Source: Odontocerum albicorne
Lineage: Eukaryota; Arthropoda; Insecta; Trichoptera; Odontoceridae
Direction of reading: 5' to 3'
Assembly: GCA_949825065.1 (NCBI GenBank)
Contig: OX463856.1
Coordinates: 15,484,948 to 15,548,947 of the forward strand
Length of the DNA: 64,000 bases
Each line of letters opens with the position of its first letter. The first letter of the stretch is position 1. The notes under the pieces are model-generated. The model was given only the letters and a program-made list of their open reading frames with translations, did not search any database and was not told the DNA's origin. Shown here piece by piece: positions 55,935-64,000 of the stretch. Position numbers and translations under genes: made by a program.

Positions 55935-56190
55935 TTCTTCTTCTTATTTTAGGCCTGTTATGGTCTTGCATCATTGTATCCCTCTTGTGACGTCGGCTGA
56001 CAGCTGTCTTTCCATCTTTTGGGAGATCGTCCTGGAGGTCTGCTTGCTTGGGGGATAGTGTCCCTGGCCATTCTTACGGATCTTGGTTCCGCTATTCTGG
56101 ATACATGTTAGTTCCAGAACCTTCTTCTCTGTCGTCCCCATCTGACAATATCTTCAACTTCGCACATCCTTCGAATTTCTGTAGATTCAT
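55935..56190 (-). pseudogene. RTE-like LINE 3' end, short copy
   Basis: About 90% identical by eye to 61190-61445 over roughly 250 bases: attttaggcctgttatg, gctgtctttccatcttttgg, gtcgtcctggaggtctgctt, acttcttctctgtcgtcccc and tatcttcaacttcgcac. It breaks off at about 56190. It is a 5'-truncated sibling of the long element, in the same orientation and about 5 kb away. Confidence 0.85.
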
Positions 56191-56390
56191 AGTTAGAATA
56201 TAAAAAAAACCCTTTAACAATTGACAACTGTCCATTTCTTAGAAAAGATAATTGGTGAATCCTTATCCTTAAATAAAAATGAATAAAAAATCTTTTTTTT
56301 TTTTCATTTTATCAAGCATAGTGTGACTCTTAAATATATTAGACGGATCTAAAAACGGTATCATGAAAAGACCGCTTAGGAAAAATTTGT

Positions 56391-56575
56391 AAATGATTTT
56401 GATATTTTTATTAGTGATCATGGTCTACCGATTAGCATTCACATTTAGCAAAAGAGCACCTCAGATTCCATTCCTCTCGGATTTACTTCCGGGCTGGTTT
56501 TTTTCATTTGATTCATTTCAGACTCTAGTATTTGAGTTTATGTTTTTTTTATGGAGTTCATATGCTGTTTATCAC
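56391..56575 (+). mobile_element. SINE-2 copy
   Basis: atcatggtctaccgattagc, a B-box-like cagattccattcctctcgg, atttacttccgggctgg, and a body in the same order as 27316. Confidence 0.6.
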
Positions 56576-56999
56576 TAATTCTTATAGTAATACTAAGCAA
56601 AACAGTAAATTGCCCTATTAAAATATATCTTACGAGAATTTCAACAGATTAAATCTGATCATCTTGAAACACCATCAAAACTTTGGATTTGATCTGACGA
56701 TACTGCATGCTTGCTGAAGAGCAACAGTTTGCTCGCAATAAACCAATATACGAACAGTCGTCTTTAATCCACAAGATAACTGACAATAATCTCAATCACC
56801 AGATATAACATATCCTATATATATATATATTTAAACATTTGGTATTCCGTTCTAGAAAGACGGTGATGTGTGACCAATTAAATTTATAGAAAGTAGGGTG
56901 CAAAAAAAGATGTGGAAACTACAATAATTAGTAAATAATAATGTTTTGGACGATAAATTGAAATATAAATACATACGAGTACAACTCAACACGGCAACA
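56576..56999. other. Unassigned sequence
   Basis: A short (TA)n run lies near 56818-56832. Nothing else recognised. Confidence 0.35.
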
Positions 57000-57230
57000 G
57001 CTTTGAAATACATTTTAAACAAATATTAAATTACGAATTAACAAAAAAGGGTCAAGTGACTAGATGGAAAGATGCAGGAGATGAAATTAGTATTGCATGT
57101 GGTAATGGGGTAAAGGGGCAATACACGATTCACAACACTTATTAGTTTGCCCAAATGTCGGCACTAAATGTGCCGGCCAAAACCTGATAAATGCAAACAA
57201 TAGGGTAATTATATTACCTCTTGGAATCAC
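57000..57230 (+). pseudogene. LINE zinc-knuckle-like C-terminal scrap
   Basis: The translation gives HLLVCPNVGTKCAGQNLINA plus NN when one frame shift is allowed. It resembles the C-terminal Cys/His stretch of some insect non-LTR elements (C-CG-EQT--HLL-CP--GT-CT--DL--A). Only about 30 codons match. Confidence 0.45.
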
Positions 57231-58239
57231 GTGACATAATTATTAACTCATGTTCAGAAATTTAATGTAATGGATTAACAAAACCTTAAGATTGATATAT
57301 TTTTTCTTAAAGTCATAACTGTTTTACTGATTAAGTCCTTAAACGACTTCCTAAGTAAAAAAAAGTGAATAACAGTCACAAAAATAACAATAAAAAGTCC
57401 AAAAGTTTAGCAGAAGCGTTTGTGCCATAATTTGATTGTGGCATTCTTACAATAATTTACGATTCCCAGTTGAGGGTTCGCCAACTTTATGATGTTTTCA
57501 GGGACATCATATTTCCAGAGGTCCCACGGCGGAAAACACTGATCGAATGACGCCTAACTTTTCGACGCCATTTTTCTCGACTTTCGCGAATGTTTTTTTA
57601 CAACTTGAGGTTAAACTTTTTATGGCATACTGACAAAACACATTGGCATAGAGTGTAATTTTCTAAATGTAAGATACTAATGCACAACTTTTACGCCAGG
57701 GGTGTGTTGTATTTTTTTTTAATAATTAAATCTTTACTATGAAAAGTTGATATAAAGTTTAACGGCTGGGCACAGGCAGTCCTCGACTTTTGTGCATCTT
57801 TTTTACATTCTTTCTCTATTTCTTACTTATGCATTTACTTGCAACTAATTGAGTTTTGTGTATTAAATAGCTGTTTATTACTCATCACAGCTAAATCGAA
57901 TGAATGAATCTAATACGAGTATGATTGTCAACAACAAAGGTGGCATTGAGTAAGTTAAATTTTACTATAAACCTTTGTCAACCGAAGAACTAATTGACCT
58001 TCAACAGATAAATAGAATATAAACTGAAACAAAAGGACCTGATAACAATGAAACCATCATTAGGATTTCCAACAATTAAGAATACTAATGCAGCCTTCAT
58101 GCGTCTTGATTTTTTTTAATATCGTGGAAGACAGTGATTGCAAATTGAGAGAATATTTATTTAACATTTTATTGTAACAGTTTTACAGGACCGCAATCTC
58201 TTCCAGTCCGCAATCTCCAGACCATTACCAGACCGCAAT
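57231..58239. other. Unassigned sequence
   Basis: Nothing recognised. Confidence 0.4.
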
Positions 58240-58450
58240 ATCTTCCAGCCAACCAGACAAAAGTAAACAAAGGAAGTTAAATGATCGCAAAACTTATTCA
58301 AATAATTTATTCATTTGTACGAAATTCACGAAAAATATACAAAACATTTTAAAAATAAAAGTGAAATATCGTCAATTAAAGGAAAAAGGAAGGAACGGTA
58401 GAGAGATAGGAAAATCACGAATAAGGCACGTCACATTACTGATAAGTTAA
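58240..58450. repeat. Dispersed repeat family X, copy 2
   Basis: Partner of 23130-23340. Just upstream, a short unit (accgcaatctcttccag) occurs three times in degenerate tandem form at 58189-58255. Confidence 0.5.
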
Positions 58451-58689
58451 CTATGTACTCGTATATACAGATGACAGTTTCTTTAACGGAATCTAAATTG
58501 TTTAAACATATGATGCAAGTAAAGGTAGATAGAATTTTGCTAATTGTCATTTGATTAGGTTTAGCTGAAAAAGGTCAAAGTTAACATATTTGTTATGATT
58601 TAAATAATATATTTAAGTAGATTTAGTAGAATATATGTTATGGGAAGTTGATTTTAGTTCCGCATATAGATAAAATAATATTTGCATCA
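58451..58689. other. Unassigned sequence
   Basis: Nothing recognised. Confidence 0.35.
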
Positions 58690-59365
58690 TTTATCAGGCT
58701 GGACTTCGTCCTGACACCTGTTTATAACTTTTCTTAGCTTGAATAATTTACAATGTTATATACTTCTGTCGTAACATTTAAAAAAAATATAATTCGATAA
58801 CATGGTCCCGCATGTCCTTGTTAAAAAACTATACACAATACACCGCGGAAGTTTTTACGTTTTATGAATTTTAAACTGCAGAACTCAAAAACTAAAGCGG
58901 ACTATGGTATAACTTTTTCAGATAGAAAAATGTTTGACCTCACAACATTTTTTTAGATTGCCAGCTCGTATTTCAATAGTATGGAACTAACTCAGCTTGC
59001 AACGTCCTTTGTAGACTCACCCGGCCAAATATTTTGTTCCATGGTGAGGGATATGCTACTAATTATTTATACAACTCTTTCATAATATAAGAGCGCCTAT
59101 TAGGCAGACAATGTGGGCATTGTATGGATTTTCTTATGACTGACTTCTTAAAAGAATAAAGTGAATAAGTTGTTTTTGCTGGAATGATTTAATTATATTG
59201 TACGTTTGTTTTTTACGTGTTGCTTCATCTTACGCTCGTTTTTTTTGTATTGTACAATGAAACACTGCTTATATGTCTAATTTAACATTTTACTTGTTGT
59301 TTTTTTTTTATATTTTGTATCAAAAAGGTCATTGGGCAGTCGAAATAAAATGAAATAAATATAAA
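58690..59365 (+). pseudogene. Possible CR1/Jockey-type LINE 3' end
   Basis: Around 58955-59075 the translation suggests LPARISIVWN, then QRP and THPAKYFV, which fits a decayed R---WN-LP block. The 3' end has a long T-rich stretch (tttattttgtatc) and ends aaaataaatgaaataaat-like repeats, as many insect non-LTR elements do. The protein evidence is weak. Confidence 0.35.
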
Positions 59366-60606
59366 TGAAAACTTGATAAAAATATGATACTTATAACAAA
59401 CTTATCCTTAACTTTATAAATAGTATATATCAGTTACTTATTTTATAATTATATTTTGCATTCATAAATAGTATATCGATGTTTTGATTGTAAAACAAAT
59501 ATTTTAACACAGACATTATCATGTTTTTTTTCTATATTGATCTACTTTCATAAATTCACTTTTTATACACATATTCAGAAACCATTAACGTTCGTAAGTC
59601 CGAGGACTTCTTGTATATCTCCCAGTAAAAGTGGCACATATTTTGCAATTGCCAAGGTCTGCACTTGTTGCTTGTCGACTTTAAGGTGATCTGTATTGAG
59701 AGGGATATAATTTAAAAAGTAAAACAAAACTGATTATTAACTTTTCGAAATCCTCAAGTGTATCAAAATAGCCTTACTAAAAATTCTGAATCATTTTTGT
59801 GCCCACCATTTGAGACTTAACTCAGAACCGACGCGTCGGTCGGAGGACAAACTTTTTATTAAAGATTTTTTTATTATTTTTATTAAAGTTAGGTCGTCGA
59901 GAATATTTCCATGGTAATAGTCCAATGGTTAATAGGAGTCTAGGATCATTCTTTACCTAAAACTCTTTCCAACCACAATTCTTACCTTATAATTAAAAAA
60001 TATATAAACATTGTGTCATTAATGTTACTGTATTCATTTTTATAACATTTGCCTAAAGCAGTTTAGTGTACATTTAACTTCATTCCTTCACATTTTTTTC
60101 AAATTGTTATGATGTTTAAAAAATGTTACATAAGTAGAAGGTTTTCAGATTCCTAATCTTGGTTAGCTATATTACTTACAAACAATAATTTTAAACTAAA
60201 AATTATACATTTGTTTAATGGGAGGCTTTCAAATTATATATATGAAGGCTAAACTAATACACCCATTTTTTTATTTATTCAAAGCTTATGAAAGACAATG
60301 AAAATTTAATTATGAAAATTAATGTTTTCGTCTACTTTTACAAAATAATAAAATTATATGTTCGCGTCCATTAGACCATAAACTTTCATTTCAACAACTA
60401 CCCTTTCTGTGGTTTTTCACTTATATAATTTCTAGAAATTTTGAACGGCCTACACAAAAAAATAAAGGTCATCTCTATTGAGCAAAGATTCTCAAATATA
60501 TATAAACAAGCAGGAAATCTCTAATTTAAAATTTATGTGAAAAGTACTTTTCCTTAAAAGTGAAACGACTTTAGGGGAGATGATTTTCTATCTGCAATTT
60601 ATCAGC
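59366..60606. other. Unassigned A+T-rich sequence
   Basis: Nothing recognised. Confidence 0.4.
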
Positions 60607-60778
60607 AATTTAATATCTGGAAATATTATAATTCGAACAGGACGTATCAGGTATTGAGGAAACCTTATTTAATCTTGATCTTCAAGCGATTTATATCTGA
60701 AAATATTACAATTCGAACAAGATACTCGTATAACATATTAGGTATTGAGGAAACCTTATTTTATATTGATCTTCAAAT
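60607..60778. repeat. Two direct copies of an ~83-bp unit
   Basis: Copies at 60607-60687 and 60690-60778 share atatctg-aaatatta-aatt, cgaaca-ga, aggtattgaggaaacctta and ttgatcttcaa. The second copy has an extra 11 bases that include TACTCGTA (60723). Confidence 0.8.
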
Positions 60779-61189
60779 GAAATTGAAATTTGTAACACTG
60801 ACGATTTATATTCATATAACAAGTAAAATATTGGGTTAATCTTTTTAATCCCTTATTTTTCTCATACCAATCCCTTAACAACTTTAAAAAAAGAAAAACA
60901 ATAAATTAGGGGGTCCGCGGATAGGCCAAATAAATTAACTGAGGAAAACGAGTTTAAATCAATAATATGGGTATGAATAACAAAGCTGAATGCAACCTTT
61001 TTAAATAATGAAAGGATATCGTTAACTGGATAAAGGGTAACATTTAAACAGATCAATTTATTCTTTATTTCCCTTCCTTATCCTTGAACGAGTTTATTTC
61101 CTATACATCTACCATTAGTATTATTAAGAGATTAGTAATTTATTTATTGCTGGAAATTAAATAAACATTTTTTCATTTAATTTTCCGTC
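60779..61189. other. Unassigned sequence
   Basis: Nothing recognised except the short match of 61075-61095 to 36510-36530. Confidence 0.35.
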
Positions 61190-61233
61190 TTCTTCATCTT
61201 ATTTTAGGCCTGTTGGCCTGTTATGTTCCTGCA

Positions 61234-62471
61234 TCATCGTTTGCTTCTTGCGACGTCGACTGTCAGCTGTCTTTCCATCTTTTGGGAGGTCGTCCTGGAG
61301 GTCTGCTTACTTGGGGGATACTGTCCCTGGTCATTCTTACGGTTCATGGTTCCGCCATTCTGGGATACGTGTTCGTTCCAGAACCTTCTTCTCTGTCGTC
61401 CCCATTTGACAATATCTTCAACTTCGCACGTCCTTCGGATTTCTCTGTTTCTTACTCTATCACGAAGGGTTTTGCCAGCGATACTCCTGAGTACCTTCAT
61501 TTCGCTGGTTCGAAGGAGATTTTTGGTTCTGATAGTGTCGGCTCTGGACTCTATGCTGTATGTCATTATGGGGCGGACACAGGTCTTGTATATAGTATAG
61601 ATGTTCATATGCTTGTTTTTCCAGATAGTGTTCTTTAAATATCCGGAAATAGCTGCGGCCTTTTGTGATTGTTCAAGCACTTCGCCATATAGGTCATTAT
61701 TGCACATTATGCTAGCACCCAAGTATTTAAATTTTGTTACTTGTTCAATCGGTGTGTCGTCGATCGCCACACTGCATCAAGCTTGCTCTCTGGCTAGAGT
61801 CATGCATTGAGTCTTGCTGATGGAGATAGTCATGTTGTATTTTTTGGAAGCAGTGTGGAATCGATGTAGCATTTGTTGCAGGTCTTCCTCTGATTCGGCT
61901 ATGATGGTGGCATCACCAGCATATCATATGATGTTTAGCATATTGTCGCCCATCTTGTATCCCAGGTTAAGGTCGGCGACTTCTTCTATAATTTTATCCA
62001 TAACCAAGTTAAATAGAAATGGGCTTAAACTATCTCCTTGTCTTACTCCGGCTGGTGGTGGAACGTCATTAGAAGAGAGTTCTCCGTCTACGTCTATGGA
62101 GGGTAACACGTTCCTTTCGAGCAAAATGTTTATTACATCTTCTAGTTGGATTCTATCAAAGGCCTTTGTCAGATCGATAAAAGCAAGGTAAGCAGTCTTG
62201 TTGTATTCCAAAGACTTTTCTTTAATTTGCTGCAGTATGAATATAGCAACTGTAGTAGATCTGTGTTTTCGGAATCCTTGTTGTTCATCTATGTTTTCAA
62301 TTTGTTGTTCTAATTTTACTCTTAGGATGCTGGTGAAGAGCTTGAGAAATGCGCTTAAAAGAGATATTTCTCTGTAGTTACCAGGATCAGATTTTTGTCG
62401 TTTTTTTAGGTGGGAATCGTTATACTGGCCCTTCATTCATCTGGTATTGTTGTAGTTTCAAGGATCAAGTT
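61234..62471 (-). pseudogene. LINE reverse transcriptase, broken
   Basis: Continues the protein above after in-frame stops. Blocks: DPGNYREISLLSAFLKLFTS, QQGFRKHRSTTVAIFILQQI, AYLAFIDLTKAFDRI (first catalytic Asp), GVRQGDSLSPFLFNLVMDKI, then a stop and YAGDATIIAESE (61900-61923; the family has YADDA, so one catalytic Asp is Gly), FKYLGASI, then LRTSEMKVLRSIAGKTLRDR and RQRRRFWNEHVSQ. At least four stops or shifts (near 62470, 62430, 61925, 61775) and the lost Asp mean no active enzyme. The TGA stops are mostly one step from Trp or Arg codons. Confidence 0.85.
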
Positions 62472-63998
62472 CTAAAGTTTATGGAGACTTTTCGCTAGTT
62501 CTTCGCCGCCATATTTTATGAGTTCGTTTGGTACATTATCACTTCCAGGAGCTTTTCTGTTTTTGAGTCTTTTCATTCCTTGTCTAATTTCACTCTCCTC
62601 CAATGTCGTGGGCTCGTTAATTATTATATCTAGAGTTGCTGGTGGAGATGTGTTGTTAAACAGGTCTTTAAAATATTTTTCCCATTCCGTTATAGAAATC
62701 TTGTTCGTTTGAGCGTATTCATTAATTGGTTTATTTTTATCTCTTAGCATCTTCCATACTTTCTTTTGGGCGCCATAGAGTTCACGCTCCATATCTTTGG
62801 TGAACTTTCTCCAATATTCTTCTTTTATCTTTCTGATTTCGGAGTTTACCCTGTTTCGAACAGTTACATATTTGGCGTATTTTTCTCTAGATGGGTTGCT
62901 TCTATAAGTCAAGTAACTTTTCTTCTTATCCTCTGCGAGGTGTCGTACATCGTCATTAAACCATGGTTTGGTGTTTTTTTTCGCATTGGCATTTATGTTT
63001 CTTTTTCCTAGAGCCTCCATGGCAGCTTTGTCAATTTCTGATTTTATCTTTTTCCATGCTTGATTAACATCATCGAAATCTAGTATTGGATTGTCAATGA
63101 GATTTTGGGACAGTCTATTTTGATATAATAGACGAGTGCTGTTATCGCCAATGGATTCTATATTGAGTTTGCTGATTATCTTCGGAGGTTTGCGAATTCT
63201 TTTTCGTCTTTCAGTACTCAGCTTACAAAGAACAAGGTGATGGTCAGTTCCAACATTGGCAGATGTTAGTGCTCTCACGTCGATGATCTGGGATGGTTTG
63301 ATAAATCTATTAGTTATGATAAAGTCAATAATGGACTTCTCGCCTCGTGAGTTGACAAACGTATATTTGTGTTGTTTTTTTTTTTGAGGGAAGAAGGTGT
63401 TGTTAACCCTCATTTCGTTTCTGGCACAAAAGTCTTTTAATTTTTCTCCGTTGTCATTTAAGGTTTCATTGTAGATTTGTTTGATTCCGTCTAGCTTTCG
63501 GTTGCCTGTTTTAGTATTCAAATCTCCCAATATGATGATTTTCTGTGTTGGTATGTTGTCTATGGTTGTCTGGAGTTGTTCGTAGAACTCTTCGGTCTCT
63601 TCCCTTGGTCTGGAAATATCTGGGGCATAGGTGCTTATGAGGTGATATTTTGAGTTTTTTAGCTTAACAGCGACTTTTAGGAGGCGGTGGTTTATATAAT
63701 CTATATGTTCAATGTGATCTTCATAGTTATCTCTAAGCAGTAGTCTGACTCCTGAGTGTGCCCTGCAACTATTTTCTTTTCCGCTGTATACAAGAATATA
63801 ATTAGGGTATTTTACAGTTCCTGATACTTTCTTCTTGGTTTCTGATATCCCGCAGATGTCAATTTCGTGGGATTCTAATTTATGCAGAATTTCTTGGTCT
63901 CGATTTCTCCAGGACATTATGTTCCAGCATGCCAGTCTAGTAAGGTTTGTTTTTCGAATCGTAGTCCTTTTCCTAGCTTTGGTCGTTACCTTTTTCAT
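62472..63998 (-). CDS. LINE endonuclease plus N-terminal RT part, open 508 codons (5' end may lie beyond the window)
   Basis: Apurinic-like endonuclease that nicks target DNA for reverse transcription. Visible blocks, by residue: LACWNIMSW (23-31), ICGISETKK (about 48-56, catalytic Glu), STYAPD (about 120), IILGDLNTKTGN (about 155-166, catalytic Asp and Asn), TFVNSRGEKSIIDFIIT (about 213-229), GTDHHLVLCKL (about 250, catalytic Asp-His). Then a basic linker, then RLKNRKAPGSDNVPNELIKY (about 478-497), the first reverse transcriptase motif. All endonuclease residues expected are present. The frame ends at a stop after LHKL, where the protein would normally continue. The Met chosen is the first in the frame, 3 bases from the edge, so the true start is uncertain. 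Confidence 0.85.
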   Translation of the reverse strand: MKKVTTKARKRTTIRKTNLTRLACWNIMSWRNRDQEILHKLESHEIDICGISETKKKVSGTVKYPNYILVYSGKENSCRAHSGVRLLLRDNYEDHIEHIDYINHRLLKVAVKLKNSKYHLISTYAPDISRPREETEEFYEQLQTTIDNIPTQKIIILGDLNTKTGNRKLDGIKQIYNETLNDNGEKLKDFCARNEMRVNNTFFPQKKKQHKYTFVNSRGEKSIIDFIITNRFIKPSQIIDVRALTSANVGTDHHLVLCKLSTERRKRIRKPPKIISKLNIESIGDNSTRLLYQNRLSQNLIDNPILDFDDVNQAWKKIKSEIDKAAMEALGKRNINANAKKNTKPWFNDDVRHLAEDKKKSYLTYRSNPSREKYAKYVTVRNRVNSEIRKIKEEYWRKFTKDMERELYGAQKKVWKMLRDKNKPINEYAQTNKISITEWEKYFKDLFNNTSPPATLDIIINEPTTLEESEIRQGMKRLKNRKAPGSDNVPNELIKYGGEELAKSLHKL

Positions 63999-64000
63999 AA

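Larger units (their letters stand above)
61190..63998 (-). mobile_element. RTE-like LINE, 3' part, running off the window
   Basis: A non-LTR retrotransposon read on the minus strand: an endonuclease (63998 to about 63200), a linker, reverse transcriptase (about 62600-61800) and a C-terminal region ending near 61240, with a 3' end of agaag/aaatc-type repeats. It is the longest element here and its 5' end lies outside. The domain order (endonuclease then RT in one protein, no Gag-like part seen) and the short 3' tail fit the RTE clade. Confidence 0.85.

Noticed and set aside
671..60730. TACGAGTA as a transcription-factor site or methylation motif
   Set aside because: Possible in principle, but several copies interrupt old transposon sequence as small insertions, which a binding site would not do.
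61213..61638. 141- and 125-codon open frames on the plus strand
   Set aside because: They are antisense shadows of the RTE reverse transcriptase C-terminus, which carries clear family motifs on the minus strand.

Overview
The window looks like repeat-rich, gene-poor nuclear DNA of an arthropod, most likely an insect. It is strongly A+T rich (about two thirds by eye). It has no operon-like gene packing and no open frame that I can assign to a host gene. Every protein-like stretch I can recognise belongs to a transposable element: RTE-like and other LINE reverse transcriptases, a Penelope-like GIY-YIG fragment, Tc1/mariner transposases, a hAT transposase, and a Helitron Rep. The LINE C-terminal families seen here are common in insects, including Lepidoptera, but they do not fix the order. 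The window is best read as intergenic or intronic sequence built from layers of decayed mobile elements.

Layout. 0-9 kb: mostly unassigned A+T-rich sequence with tRNA-derived SINEs (835, 4929, 7464), a long SINE on the minus strand (7618-8012), a mariner N-terminal fragment (3961-4220), hairpins (7-55, 5590-5695) and a foldback repeat (2455-2697). 9-15 kb: a LINE 3' end (8958-9335), a Helitron with both ends present (10421-14106), and an internally deleted hAT element with 8-bp flanking duplications (14342-15045). 15-24 kb: reverse transcriptase scraps, a Penelope-like GIY-YIG piece, a foldback element (18280-18511), a GC-richer LINE tail (19130-19400), SINEs and a 70-bp tandem array. 24-37 kb: an unnamed dispersed repeat, a hAT-like end with a piggyBac-like MITE downstream (26271-26918), an exact 379-bp tandem duplication (28126-28885), a Tc1/mariner transposase relic (33020-33800) and a 143-bp tandem array (34284-34850). 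37-56 kb: many LINE-A 3' ends, a mariner relic (43700-44370) followed by an open LINE C-terminus (44412-44970), and a family of about 120-190 bp elements with 11-14 bp target duplications and a hammerhead-like motif. 56-64 kb: more fragments, then an RTE-like LINE (61190-63998, minus) running off the window edge, with an open endonuclease frame but a broken reverse transcriptase.

How the parts relate. Nothing here forms a cellular pathway. The plausible links are parasitic: SINEs probably borrowed LINE machinery, the short hammerhead-like elements may have borrowed a Penelope-like enzyme, and the hAT and piggyBac-like MITEs borrowed transposases encoded elsewhere.

The most unusual signal is the 8-mer TACGAGTA (or its complement TACTCGTA), which occurs at least 22 times. 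In several copies it sits as a 6-bp insertion at a TA inside a recognisable element. That is the pattern expected of an excision footprint from a TA-targeting transposon whose ends begin CGAG.

Terms used below: SINE-1, SINE-2, SINE-3, SINE-W, LINE-A, LINE-C and families X, Y and Z are labels I made for repeats that occur more than once in this window. They are not database names.
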